Positions 46,405-59,008 of a DNA stretch of 64,000 nucleotides are shown here, one piece after another. The notes beneath the pieces are model-generated. The model had not been told where the DNA came from and did no database searches. It saw nothing but the letters and a program-made list of their open reading frames with translations. Position 1 is the stretch's first letter. Each line of letters opens with the position of its first letter. The position numbers were made by a program, and so were the translations under genes. The stretch comes from Siderastrea siderea (taxonomy: Eukaryota > Cnidaria > Anthozoa > Scleractinia > Rhizangiidae): assembly GCA_964030785.1 (NCBI GenBank), contig OZ034975.1, positions 46,526,569 through 46,590,568 on the forward strand. Direction: 5' to 3'.

Positions 46405-47189
46405 AGTGTGCGAGCGATTGAGACTATAATAAAGTTATTTGATTTTGATTTGCAAAGACCGCCTGCCGCGAGAAAAGGTGCCTCGCTTTTGCATTGAGCC
46501 GAGCACAACGAGTGTGTAACTGTGCGCCCCAAAATGTATCATTGTACAATCTCTACAGGAATGATGGTCACAAGCTGCGTTTATTCCCTTCCAACTGATA
46601 TAATTTTCTCACTATTTCGAAAAGTTCAGTTTTCAGTATCTTATTTTATTTATTTAATTTGCAATGTCTGCTATTTCTAGTTTCTCCCAAAGTTCTAAAT
46701 ACGTACAGAAACCCATCAACTGGTATGGGCGAAACTCGATTTGTGCTTGCTCAGCGTATGCCTGTATAAATATTCTCGCGCGAGTTTTTAAAGACTCAGT
46801 CAATGCGTCTGTGAATCTTGTCACCTTCTTCAGTTGCAAGTTTGAACCGCATTCTTAGATTTTATGAAAAATGTTTCGCTTCCTTAAATTGCAGATTTTG
46901 GTCTCGCTTAGAGTTCACAGGACGGAAAGCCAATATTTTTACCTGTACAGGTATCGCTTAGGGTTGTGCGTAAAGAAATATCTATATGAAAAAACAAACG
47001 CCGTCAATCTTTAGCGTCAATCTTTAGCGCAGTAAAAATCATTGTAACTTTTATTTAGTTGTCTGTTTTTGCGTGGTCTCCTTTAGGGTTCAAATAACGC
47101 CTGAGCCACGCCCAGATTGGCCTCCTTTAGGGGTTTAATTCTAATTTTCCGACGAGCATCCCCGTCAGTTTCATATAGGAGTCCCCCCC

Positions 47190-47365
47190 CCTCCCGGGAC
47201 GGGAAGTCTCTCTTTCCGCTCTGACAGGGACAGTCGAGGCCGAAACGAGCAAGCGAGCGAGCGACCGCAAAATCGCCTGCGGGGTTGAAACGTGACGCGC
47301 GTGTCGAGCCGCTAGTGTAGTGAGACTATCCCTAAGCCTGAAAGAGAGACTGCTCGTAGTCTATA
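47190..47365. repeat. Fragment of the AGACTACGAGCAGTCTCT element family
   Basis: gtctctctttccgctctgac at the left, gaaagagagactgctcgtag at the right, with gcgagcgagcgaccgcaaaatcg between. A related fragment is at 40328-40470. Confidence 0.65.
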
Positions 47366-48060
47366 ACTGAATTTCAACATATACTGCACGCAAGAGAGGA
47401 TAAAGGGGTATCCTCTCTTGCTGCACGTGATGAACCCTCTTTGATGCATGTATATTCGTAACATAAGCCTTCAAAGGTAGTTCTTTCCCATCCTGATATT
47501 GAGCAAGCGGGAGACATCTCCCAAGACTCAGCGAACTTTTATCACTGCTTTACTGACAAACGAAAAGCACACGATGAAGACGAGCAGCCGTGAGGAAAAA
47601 ATGTAGAGGCAAGAGTCAGTGGATTTCTAATTCCCTTTGAGCCCTTCCCCCTCCACCCCCCCCCCCTGTCGGGTTTTGGCAAGTTGCAAACCAAATATTT
47701 CTTGGCTTTTATCCAAACATTTTCTCGAAACTTTCTGGGCGGATTAGGGTCATTGAACACACCATACTGGGTGGGTTCCCAAGTGAACCCACCGGGTTTC
47801 AACTTCTTTTATTTACTTTGACACAGTTTTTCACTAGCTAGCTCTGGCATGGCGTTAAGGCAGGACAAATTTCAAAACAATCAGGTATCAGATACTAAAA
47901 CCAAACCAATTACAAGATGCAGACAATCAAATGAGCCAATGAGAACTCGTAGCAAATATATGTGACCAGTACGAAGCGTGGAGAAAACAACGTTCAAGGG
48001 CGAAACAAAATTTGGCTGTCATTGCAGTATACGTTCTTAAGTAAAGTCTACTTAACTGTC

Positions 48061-49210
48061 TTAGTAGGCTGCCAAATTGTTTGAAGACAGTTTCCTAATA
48101 CATAGGGTTTTCAGCCATAGCCTTCTCGCTCTCTTCTCGGCCGGGTCATAGTTGTTGTTGTTCTGTTTTTCTTGTGTGTGTGTTTTTTGTTTTGTTTTTA
48201 CCAACTGCTCTTGGTGTAGCGACATTTATTTCTCGTGACAGCAGCAAACAAAAACTGGCAAAAGATGTGTCTTGACAGCCCCGCTAATAAAAGATGTGTC
48301 ATCTTAAAAGCAGGAATGTTTGCCACCATCACAAAGAAACAAATAGTCTTCCGCTGATTGAGTTTCAACCAGGGTTTCAACTCTTCCTTTTTTTTGTTTT
48401 GTTTTTGTTTTTCTCAAACTTCATTGCTATGAGAAGTGAGAAGACTATTTATGGCTCAGGTTGATCACGTATTTCGCTAAAAGCTGCTTTCCGACTAAAG
48501 GTCGCTGCTTTGAACTTTTTAAATATTTCTGTGTTCATTTTGCCAGTTCGCGACTTAGTTATGCAGGCCGCTCTCGTCCTTAACTCTACTTACTGTGGCC
48601 GAGTAGGCTGACAAATTGTTTCAAGAAATTATCTGATCACAAAGGCTTTGTAACCATAGCTTTCGTTTCTTATTCACGGACGGGTCATTATTATCATATG
48701 TTTGTTTGTTTGTTTGTTTGTTTGTCGTCGTTGTTGCTTTTTTTTGCTTTTTATCAACTGCTGCATATTTCTTGTGACAACAACAAACACAAACTGGCAA
48801 AAGATGTGAAATCTTGGCAGCCCTGCTAGTGATAGACTGCGAGTAGTCTCTAATTTTGGCGATGGCGATTGTGGGATGGGCGAAATACACACACGCGCTC
48901 GCGCGAAATTTCGAGGCGACGTGACGCGAAGGGAGCGCCGAAAATGAGATCTAATTTTCGGCGCTCCCTTCGCGTCGCGTCGCCTCGAATTTCGCGCGCG
49001 CGCGTGTGTGTATTTCGCCCGCCCCACAATCGCCATCGCCAAAATTAGAGACTACTCGCAATCTATGCTATCGAAAGATGAGTCATCTTAAGAGCAGGGA
49101 TGGTTGCTACCGTCGCAGAAAAACAAATATTCTTCAACTGAGTTTCAACTCTTCCATATTTTTGCTTAAACGTTACTCCTGTGAGAGCTGAGAAGACTCG
49201 TAATGTTACT
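48061..49210 (+). repeat. Ancient tandem duplication
   Basis: Copy A (about 48061-48460) and copy B (about 48604-49210) share, in order, gtaggctg.caaattgttt, the cgggtcat block, caaactggcaaaagatgtg, cagccc.gcta, aaagatg.gtcatctta, and tgagtttcaactcttcc. Copy B carries the extra palindrome 48829-49065. Confidence 0.8.
48829..49065. mobile_element. 237-bp near-perfect palindrome with TGCTA duplication
   Basis: gtgatagactgcgagtagtc at the left and gactactcgcaatcta at the right, with gcgctcgcgcgaaatttcg and ggcgctcccttcgcg arms meeting near agatct. TGCTA flanks it (48824-48828, 49066-49070). The homologous position in copy A of the duplication lacks it, which defines both borders. Confidence 0.88.
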
Positions 49211-50030
49211 CAGAGGGATTAGCCTGTATTAACTAAATCATGGACTGGCAAAATGAACATCGCAATAACTGAAATTTCAAATATCTTTCCATGAATCAGA
49301 GTTAGTAAGTGACAAAAATACTGTCAACTTAGTGGAGAGTCCTTCTAACAGAAGAGGTGCCTCTTCCATCGTCTGACTTGTTTAATAGACCGAAAAAGCA
49401 AAGCCGATTTCAAACACTACTGATTTCTTCTGATTCTTTCCTTAACATCTTACTTCAACCAGACCTTGTAAACAAATTAATGTGGATAAGCTAAAATTAA
49501 TTTTGATAAATAAATTTGGTATCCAACTTGTCATACAATGCTGTTTTGCGTTTGTTCGGTCCACACAAATTCCCGCCGAAATTATAGACATTATAGTGTT
49601 TTTATTGAACACTGATCACTGATCGGGGGCGTTCCTGCCTTTACGCGAAATACGCAAATGCGTACCAGAATTTCTAGCCTGCAACATGATATTTTTCTAT
49701 TTGACGGCTTATAATATAGAAGAGGAAATTAGCACTCAAGTATAAGTAGATAAGGTAATGTTGGGCAATTTCAATATTGGCATTTTCTTCAACACACTTC
49801 ATAATACGGAGGAGTGCGCCCGGACGTATTATATTCTCTCTTCGTCTTGTACTTTCAAGTAAAACTGAAATAAGTGCGTGCAATTGTATAACAGGAGATA
49901 CAAACACTGCTGGAAAACGAAATTAGCTGTAGCCTATGTTATTATGCGACAACGGCAATACGATTGAAATAATAAATGTTTTTTCTGACTGTAATCATAA
50001 TCTGTAACTATGTTTGTCTCCCTTCGGCTA

Positions 50031-50274
50031 AGGGAAGGACCATTAGAAAAGTTATGGGGGTGGGGGGGGGGGGCGAGCAAAGTACAAAAAAATTCATGCC
50101 ACGGAAAATTGAGTGAAAAAATTCATCCACAACGAGTAGCCCAGAAAAAAAGTTCCTGCATGCGGAAAAAAATATATATATTCCTACAAGGGAAATGTTA
50201 ACAAAAAAATTCGTGCAGCTCGAAAATCCCCCCCCCCCCCCCCACCTCAATAACTTTTCTAATGGTCCGTCCCT
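50031..50274. mobile_element. 244-bp TIR element, GGACCATTAGAAAAGTTAT family
   Basis: Left end agggaaggaccattagaaaa and right complement ttttctaatggtccgtccct, both followed inward by a poly-G/C run. The interior has repeated aaaattcatgc / aaaattcgtgc motifs. Confidence 0.85.
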
Positions 50275-51173
50275 AAGTATGAATCTGACACTGTGCGTAC
50301 TGCCAAAAAATGTCTGGGATCGCCCCTGCTGATCGAAGCCGATCCAAAAAAGTGGCGAGAAAAACTTGGCATGTAATTCATGTAACTTCGCGTTTGTGAT
50401 TAGCAATGATTTATAGCTGTAATGAGTCGACGAAATCTTAAATGCAGCCACGCCATATCTGAGATAAATAACAACGCTGTTAAATTCAGGGAATTACAGA
50501 TCGAACACGTGGGGTCGTCTCTCATATACCGGACATGTGGCTTTGTTCAGTTCTCGCAGCCCTCTAATATTTTCCCATGCCGACAAGACTATTGGGCTAG
50601 CAGCTACAATTATACCGGTAATGATTTTGCGCGGCTTACATACAGATTCAACTTAACAGAGTCCACTACGCGAGACTTTTGTGAAGGACATCAGGGAAGA
50701 TTTTTCTAATCTTGTTCACTGTAATCTAGTTTGAATTTATCCCATTGTTTGATACAAAACGAAAACAAGATGTCGATTCCCAGACTTCAAGTATAACGTC
50801 AATCTAATCACTTCGCTTTTAGCCTTCGGAAACGAGTGCACTGACGGCATTGGAAGGAAAATAACCACTGAAATCAGCGTTTAACAACCATTTGTGAATC
50901 GCATCGTTTCTCAAGAAAATGAAACCAGAAACTGCAAGAAAACACTTCATTGATCCTTTTCGTTACTGGCATCCGGTGACAAATAATAATGTACAAAAGT
51001 CAACAGTCAAATACTAGTCGCATCCAACGAACAGAACAAGTGTCATCATTTTGCTTTTCGTCGCGTTTTTTTTTTTAATTTTTTTATTTTTCGATTGCTT
51101 ACACCTTGAGCGGTCTCACCTCGCCGCAGATAAATTTTATAAATGAGTTTTTGGTTCGAATTTCCCATTCGAA

Positions 51174-51311
51174 TTTCCTATTTCCTGTTTCCTGTTTCCT
51201 ATTTCCTATTTCCTATTTTCTATTTCCTATTTCCTATTTCCTGTTTCCTGTTTCCTATTTCCTATTTCCTATTTCCTGTTTCCTATTTCCTGTTCGAATT
51301 TCCTATTTCGA
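51174..51311 (+). repeat. TTTCCTR heptamer minisatellite
   Basis: About 18 copies of tttccta or tttcctg with a few interruptions, bordered by ttcgaatttcc on both sides. Seven-base units shift frame, so the apparent Phe/Pro/Tyr/Ser ORFs across it are artefacts. Confidence 0.95.
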
Positions 51312-52880
51312 GTGTTTGGTCCGTATTTCGTCTCCGCGGACGTCTCCGCGGTTCTGGTTTACATTTGATGTAGTGACATTTCGATCATGAAGCAGCAGAT
51401 TAAGACGCCTTGCGGTAAGCCCATTAGATACGCTTGAAAAACCGACAAAAGAGGATTTTCTAAAATAATGGTGATTATTTTTCAAGGTAAGGGTATAATT
51501 ATTTGCATCGAACTTTCGTGATTCATACTTGGGCTCACTTATTGTGTTGCATTGTATTGTATCTTTTTTCATCTATGCGCGCCCCGATTGGAAGGTACTT
51601 TTGGTCAGTAATCTACAGTCAGGCCACGAACAGAAAATTTGGGAGTCGTCGCATCACTTTCCGAAGGATAAGATGTGTTGCAGTGAAAAATTACAAAGAT
51701 AAAACGTTTAAGTGTAGTTTAAAACAAATAAAAAACTGAACTAAGACTTACTTCTTTAACAGGGGTGTTTTCAAGTTTCTACTTAACGAAAAACAAAAAT
51801 GAGTGATAAGCAGAGAAGAAAAAAGATCGAAAAGCATGTTTATTCTAAGCATGCAATTTTGCGAACTCGTGTGTGTATTCTCAACCACTTTGCTTTTAAA
51901 ACTAATGTAATGCTTGATTTCCTATTAGGGAATATTAGAGATATGAAAAACTAGAGTTTTCTGTGGCAAAACGTCACGTCAAACTTTCGAAACATGGTGA
52001 CTGGTTAATTTGTATTGTTTTCTGAGGAATTGTAGCTAAAGAATTCGAACAGTTCAACTTGTATTAGCTTAAACAAACACCCCTTAAAAAGTCTTCAAAC
52101 GAGCTGAGAAAACGGGGAGGTGACATTTCAAGTGTTTTGTTTGAATTTTCTTGTTGGGTTTTCCCTGAACTAGATGTCCAGCGTCCTAATCACTGGGCCA
52201 TGCCACCACTACTGATACCCGTCCCACTGCATACAGTTGTAAGTGAGAGATGACATGAAGAAAATACACCATTTACGTTGAAATTGGCACTGAATGTTAC
52301 AGTAAGTCACGTAAAACCGTCATTTGTCGAGTAGTCGTGGAAAGACGACTATTATTCGAAGAAACATGCTATGATGAAATATATTATGATCTAGATAATC
52401 CACAAGTCATTAGGGGTAACTGGGTCTTGAGTGTCTTGTAGATCCTCGCGATTCACGGCCCAAAGTGGAAGGGCCTCCTTCCCCAAAATAACATAAAAGT
52501 CGTTAAGTGCTAAATACGCTGTACGCGAATTGATGTTAACTTGAATATGTAGTCGGGGCCCAGAATTTCCACTTCGGTATTCAATTGTGAAAAACAAGTC
52601 TGTCCTTCACATAATCTATGACTTTGCACGGTTAAACTTCCTCGCGACCACAGCTAGGCTCAGACTCAAATGTTCGTACTATGCAGTAATTCGTTTTATG
52701 AAGAGGAATTCAAATTATTGTCCGTAACAAGAGGTTAGTTTTAAGAAACAGAAAATGTTTTTCATGTTTCTATAGAGTTGAAGAAACTCGAGTAAACTTT
52801 TTAGCAAAACTGTTGTGAGATACGAGCAGTAGGCTGGCGTTGACATTGCCATGTCGAGTTCTTCCAAACTTCTACATGTG

Positions 52881-52939
52881 TAATAATAATAATAGTAATA
52901 GTAATAATAATAATAATAATGACAATGATAACGATGACA

Positions 52940-52998
<59 letters not shown>

Positions 52999-53012
52999 AA
53001 TAACAATAATTG
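52881..53012 (+). repeat. (AAT)n-(GAT)n compound microsatellite
   Basis: AAT units pass through gacaatgataac into about 20 GAT units and back to AAT. It produces poly-Asp, poly-Met and poly-His frames that are not genes. Confidence 0.95.
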
Positions 53013-53146
53013 CCCCCGCAGGCAAAATCCGAGGAGGCATCCTTATAGTTCGCACGTATATAAAGCAAAGGGAAGTAAAGTACTTACAGTTAAAATATGC
53101 AGTAGGTAGAGATACCAGATCAAATCTCGATTTGCCAGAACAGGGC

Positions 53147-53280
53147 GCGCACGGAATAAGTGGATAATGATGACGTTTCATCACTAAACGCGCGAACGGA
53201 ATAAACGGGTAATGATGACATAGCATCAGTAAATGCCCGAAGGGAATATATGGGTAATGTGACGGTGTTAGTGAATCAAA
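53147..53280 (+). repeat. Three-copy minisatellite, about 48-bp unit
   Basis: Unit: cgaacggaataaacgggtaa followed by tgatgacatagcatcagtaaa, three diverged copies. Confidence 0.75.
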
Positions 53281-56200
53281 AATCTCTATCTAGGGGGTAC
53301 ACGGTATTCAAGAAAACGCCTGGGTTCTTTATCCGTCAGTCATACTGCGAGTGTTTCCTTAACCGCACATGTGTTCAGCATATAAATCTCGCAGAGCAGC
53401 TGTTTTGAAGGGGGGGGGGGGGGGGGGAAGAAACTGAAGTTTTTAGTTCCGTTTGCCTCATTTTATTCCCGTTGAAAGCCAACGTAAATTTCAAGTAAAT
53501 TCTCTGGCCACGAGAAGGAAAGGTTCGATTTTGGCCTAAGAAATTTTCGATCCAGAGACGCTTCGTATGTCTGTTTGTCAGACACGCATCATATGCAAAT
53601 CATTGATTGGAAACGATTAGTAAGACACAAATCACTTTGGAGGACTGAAAGACTCGGTCCACTAACAAGCAAGCATTGCTTAGCGAACGAGTGAATCTCA
53701 ACACCAGTAAACCCTACAGACATCAGTTTTGTTTTTTAAAACTCGCGAGAAATATTGCGTTACAAGATTGTATTAGGTCGCGTGGAAACACAACAACTGT
53801 AGCACGTCCCCTCAGAAACAGCTCACGGAAACAGTGAATTTCTTGAGAAATTTCTAGGTCGAAGTTTTCAGTTTTGGTATACTTGCAAGTCGAGCCGCAT
53901 GCTCGTCAGATTAATACATTGCAAGATGTTTTGACTGTTTTGAGCGACTGAAATTTCAGTACATTAAAAAATACTGGCAAATATAGCCTCTTTTTTGATT
54001 TTACTTGATTGATTTCGAATTTAATTCATGTAGTTGGTTGTCTCTGTGAAAAATCTTGCTTGTAATGTAAGAAATGCGTCCGAGGAAACGCATTTTGTAT
54101 GAAAAGTTACGTTCATGGTCAAGATTCATGGTACTTTACTGTTTACATTGCGTATATGGAAATTATTTCCTCGGGACGTTGCTCTCCCGCATTTTATTGC
54201 AATTTGCCGCTGAACTTTCCACTACAATGTTTGTTCTAATAAAGGAAGATTATCGAAAGAAGATCGGACGAACAAATCCTTAACCACGCATCACTGTTTA
54301 TATTTTACGGCCCGCAATTTGCGCAATTAGCTTTAAGTTTATTCTCTTGTTGCTTATTGTACTTCTAATTTGTTCCTCAATCAATTAATAGGTTCGACTA
54401 ATTTGCACCCAAACAACACCCAAACACAAAGAAGTTCCATGGCTGACAGAAAAAGTAGAGCTCATTTGCATTAGTGATCAACCCGTTTCAATTGGCGCAA
54501 TTCCGCCAATGTCAGTGAAATCTCTTAGCACTGGACTGGGTGCTAATCTAAACTTGGCCTGCTTCTGCATAAACAATCTAAAACCTAAATTATACCACAG
54601 AAAAAAAAACATGCCACACAAAAGTGCTTCTAAGTAAATAAAAAAAAGGAAACCTTCAAAATCATTAAATACAGCAAAGGGAAGAGGGTCCAGATTAAGT
54701 TTCACAGAAGATTAAACAATCATTTCATTGCATAATATTTTTGCCAAAGGAAAGAGGCGGGAGCCACCAAGAAAAGGGCAGGAAACGGGGATAAGGATCA
54801 CAGAACCAAACGTTCAGACCCCATCCCTGTCCCTGTGTCCTTTCCCCACACCTGTATGTCTTTCAAAATCAAAAACTGCACTTGATTAAACACAGGCATA
54901 AACCGCTCACAATGTCACTATCCCCTCTGCCATAAACAAGGTGCATAAATGAGAGAATGAATATGCGAATGAACGAACAAATAAACGGATAGATGAAGGT
55001 GAAAAAGTAGTAATAGCTCAACAATCACTACCCTCTAGATGGCGCAATTGAAAGGGATCTTTTATTAACAAACTTTATGTAAATGCTGTTTCTGAAGAGA
55101 AGTTTTCAGGTCTGTTTTGAGCAAAAGTTTAGTGGTGAATTTACTTTTACTCCCTGTAGTGTTTGTATCAGGGTTTGCAAGCACGCACACCATTTTATAC
55201 ACTGAACATTAGAGTTGTGTCACGCTAACTGTTTCCAGTTCTCCCAAGCTTTCTCTGGTGCTACTGTAACTCCGTCAAAAACAAGCGAAAAATTGCAGTA
55301 AATGGTTTTGAGCAATCTGCGTGTGCATAGCATTTCAATCATTTCGTACACTCTGATAGCCAATCAGAGCGTGCACAGCAACCAGTGTATATTGTGATTA
55401 ATGATAAAACACGGTAAATCGTCAATGGGTTATTCTCTAAACCGAACAGAAAAATTTTCGTGCTTTTTTTTTGGTTTTTTGGAATCAATAGAAACCTTTT
55501 GTTGAAGTCTATGTAGATATAGATCGCTATGATGCATCTACAAGGTTTTCACCCAGCTTTGGTGAAGTCGCATATCGTGGGTTAATAAAATAAATTATTA
55601 TTACTAGTAATAGTTGACACTACAGTTGCCCCGCTGTTAAGAGATTTTGTGAACACCCTTTGCTAAGAACCTTGTGTAAGCACCACCTCCTGTAAGCAAC
55701 TACCTGGAGGGAGGGAGGGAGGTTGCTTATGAGAGATTTAACTGTGAAAACTAAGCTCCTTTTTATCTTAGCCATTACTTGTAAGAAAAAGCACTTTCAT
55801 TCACATACCATTACGCAAAAAAATGACCCCCAACTGCCTTAAAAAGCCACACTTAGCCTTGGTAAGAAAACTTTCGGGTACAGTCCTTTGAACTTGTTGC
55901 CTGTTATTGTTATAGATGATTGTTCCTGAACATTTTTGATGCGCTGTCAGGGTGTAAATTCTGAACATCCCACATGGTGTCAAAACAACAACATGAATGG
56001 AATGAAATGATAACAAATGACAAGACTTTTTTTAATTTCTCCATAGAATTGCAACACTGGACTGGATGAGCATGCTAACTGCCTGGAATTTTGACAAAGT
56101 TAGGCCATGGACGTGCATATACTCCAAACAGGGTCTCCTTTTTGAGAGTCTTGAAACAAAACATTTTTCTAAATCTAAGACTATGTTTTTTTATAGTCTT

Positions 56201-56770
56201 TTTTAATTGGTCATTTTAAGGATAAATTATAGTCTTTTATAAGCTTAATTGCATAGTTCGCCCCTCAAATTTTAAAATTTTTAATTTAACATTGTGCAGT
56301 TCCAGAAAATATCCATACCCACTCCACTCCATGCCATGGATCGCCATTGGAAATTCCTAAACGGTGAGTGGGTCTCAAAGGCAAAATTTTTAAAGGATGA
56401 AGTATGAAGCTAAACTGGAATTTCTGGAGGTGTGGGGAGGTTCACCAAAAACATGTTTCTATTTTATGCAGGTTGCCTTTGGAGAACAGCCTTGTTGCTG
56501 AATAATAAAATTGTTTTGTATTGTCTTATCTATACACAAGCTCGCTTTTTGTGGCTCCAGAAAATATACACACACACCGCAAGAAAGGTCATTATAAATT
56601 CTGAAGAAGTAGTGTGAAATGTCAGCCATCTCTGCCCCCCTAGCCCACTTAAAGGAAAGTATGATGCTGAATTGGAATTTTCCAGAGGGGTGAGGGCTTC
56701 CATGGGGGAGGTATGGATATAATAATTTATCTAGAACAGCTGGACATTACTTATATGAAAACAAGACCAC

Positions 56771-57466
56771 TTAACCCTTTAAGCCCTGATAGTGACAAGC
56801 ATCTAAATTCTCCTTACAATTTCCGTACTTAATCAAACATTCAGGTGATGAGAATAAAGGAAATGATTATGTACCAGTCAAATTGAAGCTTCAACATGCC
56901 CCCCCCCGGGCACAACCCGGGCATTTGACTGTAGTTCTTGCCCGGGGAGGGGGGAATTTGAACGTTGCCATGAAAGGGTGGGGAATTTGAACCAGATTTA
57001 TCTCTTGTTCTAGCATAATACGCCTGTAAATTTTTCGGTTTTTGCAGGGTTTGACGGATTTCCAAGATAGAATTTCGCCTTTGTTAAGTGAATAACTCTT
57101 TCAAAAGGGTCTTTAAAAGAAGTTTGAAGGCGTCATTATGGTATATCTCACTCTGAAAGGCGTAAAGAGTGTTTGATTGAAGACGAAATTTGTCTTTCAG
57201 GAGAGGTATTTCAGTACTAATTGGTGGGGCATTTGAAAAGCCTTTTTGCCCCAAGGGGAGGGAATTTGAACAAGCCAATCTTCAAAAGTTCAAATGTGCG
57301 GGGGGTTGCCCGGGAGGGGGGGGTGTTGAAGCTTCAATTTGACTGGTACATTACCAAACATAAAATGTCTTGATATTTGTGCAAATTCTCCCAACTAGTA
57401 CCATAAGAAATATATGGAGAACACTAAGGAGAATATGCATATTGATCTTGGGGCTTAACGGATTAA
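56771..57466. mobile_element. Outer TIR element (TTAACCCTTTAAGCCC family) interrupted by another element
   Basis: Left end ttaaccctttaagccctgat and right end cttggggcttaacggattaa match the intact copy at 28407-28638. The interior aaatgat..taccaaacataaaatgtcttgat aligns with the intact copy once 56871-57349 is removed. Confidence 0.8.
56871..57349. mobile_element. Inner TIR element, GTACCAGTCAAATTGAAGC family
   Basis: gtaccagtcaaattgaagc at the left and gcttcaatttgactggtac at the right, followed inward by C/G runs and cccgggca. ATTA borders it on both sides, and the intact outer copy at 28407 supplies the empty site. Confidence 0.85.
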
Positions 57467-57545
57467 GTCACTGCAACCCCACTCCTACACTTAATCATAC
57501 TGATACACTACTCCTGCACTATCGTACTCATACGCTATCGTACTG

Positions 57546-58572
57546 ATGGCGGTAGCACATGGTTCGGCTGAGTTTGAGTTTTCCGACATGGATAACTTCT
57601 TGGTATTTAATAGTGATAGAAATCAATTTAAATGGACTGGTTCCGTTGAGCAATTTCAATCCTTCTTGCTTCAAAGACTGATTTATCGATAGAAGACACG
57701 CAATCGAAGTCCAACAACGGGACTTGTGTGGTTTGGAAGACACCCAATGCAACTTTCAACTTTTATTTAAAGACAAAGACCCTGCAAGTTCAAGGTAAAG
57801 CGGAAGAACACACAAGAAAAATTCTTCTTAATTCTTAGGGTCAGTCCTATCAAGACTTGATGGCCGATGAAACTGTCTTTGTCAATGAAGCAGATAACCC
57901 ATTTATCGAACCAACGCCGTCACCACTAATCAGCGACGACATGTCCAAGGAGCCTAAGAGTGCGGCCCAAGATGATTTCGTCCCGGTCATAAATGACATT
58001 ACTATCAATCCAACATCAACTACCAAATATCTGCCTTTTGATTGCCAAAAGAAAATAGAAGAGATGTCTGAAGAACTTGAATTGCTAATAAGCAAGAAAA
58101 CTGCCATAATGCAAATCAGCTCCAGACTATAAACGAAATGAAACAAAGCCCTATCACCTTTTTCGACTATCAAAAGAAAATAAAAGAGATGTCTGAAGAG
58201 CTCGATTTACTAAAGCAAGAAAACTGCCAATATGCAAATCAGCTTCAGACTGCTAATGAGGAGAAACAAAGCCTTATCACCTCTTTGCACCTTTTGGCTA
58301 ACGAACTGAGAAACACAAATCTACATGATCATGTTGACACCCATCTGCTTGCTGAAAATAAAAGTCTTCAAGAAACTATAAACATACTCAATGCTGACAA
58401 CCAACTCTTGACTACCAAGGTAGTCGAATTGTTAAATTGGCATGGAGTGCAGGTCCTCAATGATCAAAATCAAGACCATAATGCTTCAGATTTCCAAGAA
58501 GTAAGATGGAAAAAGAAAAAGAAAAACTCAAGAGGCTCCAAATCTACCCAAGGGTACGGTATGGATCATTAA
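57546..58572 (+). pseudogene. Decayed coiled-coil ORF, retroelement ORF1-like
   Basis: ATG at 57546 opens MAVAHGSAEFEFSDMDNFLV. The frame then breaks at a TAG; the next frame continues KTPNATFNFYLKTKTLQVQG, meets another TAG at about 57837, and reads on as QSYQDLMADETVFVNEAD. A 120-130-bp tandem duplication holds two copies of YQKKI(K/E)EMSEEL(D/E)LL, the first with a frameshift. A leucine/glutamine-rich coiled coil follows, then a basic WKKKKKNSRGSK tail and a stop at 58570-58572. It resembles N-terminal regions of ORF1-type proteins repeated in cnidarian genomes, from memory only. No reverse transcriptase follows. Confidence 0.5.
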
Positions 58573-59008
58573 GAGCTGACGACTAGCAACTCAGCGTAAG
58601 AGTATTGCTACTCCCCCTTGTATGGGATGCTAGTCCTTTGCAGAGTTACCACCAGGGCCCGACTGTTCAAAAGTCGATTAACACTAACTTGAAATTAAAA
58701 CCTAACCAAGGTTCCTGTTTCTCTTATTCAAAAAAGATTTCACAGCAGATATTTCCAAGTGACTGTTTGAAAGCAACCAAGGTCAAAATGTAGGGCAAAA
58801 AAGGTTTACCGGAATCGTTGTTGCTTGGCTGCCGCTGTACAACGCTATTGATCAGAAAATGTAACTAGATTAAAATGATTGATTAAATTACTCTCAATTT
58901 TTGTAGCTCATTGAACATCAATAAACAGTTAATATAACCTGTGAACATTGCAAAATTGTCTGGTAAAATGTTCTTAGGTGACATAAGGGTAATTATCAAC
59001 AATAAGTA

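Larger units (their letters stand above)
45421..48060. other. Spacer with simple repeats
   Basis: No supported exon. Contains an AT/GT microsatellite, an element fragment at 47190-47365 and a short CCAATC-type repeat at about 47910. A TTGAG/poly-C mix at 47640-47670 is low complexity. Confidence 0.5.
49211..56770. other. Long gene-poor spacer
   Basis: I support no gene here. Notable open frames are 50422-50709 (+), 52391-52597 (-, begins FFTIEYRSGNSGP from a non-ATG codon) and 54074-54283 (+); none has splice or homology support. Contains the repeats listed at 50031, 51174, 52881 and 53147. Confidence 0.5.

Noticed and set aside
46117..46532. ORFs with Val/Cys or Thr/His runs
   Set aside because: Translations of the AT/GT microsatellite.
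50008..50451. 147-codon minus-strand ORF
   Set aside because: Most of it lies within a TIR element with poly-G ends.
50422..50709. 95-codon plus-strand ORF
   Set aside because: No splice or family support found; composition alone is not enough.
51106..51390. ORFs rich in Phe-Pro-Tyr-Ser
   Set aside because: Translations of the TTTCCTR heptamer array.
52391..52597. Protein-like minus-strand frame beginning FFTIEYRSGNSGP
   Set aside because: It starts at a non-ATG codon, is preceded closely by a stop, and has no convincing acceptor; kept only as a note.
52715..53226. Poly-His, poly-Ile, poly-Asp and poly-Met ORFs
   Set aside because: Translations of the GAT/AAT microsatellite.
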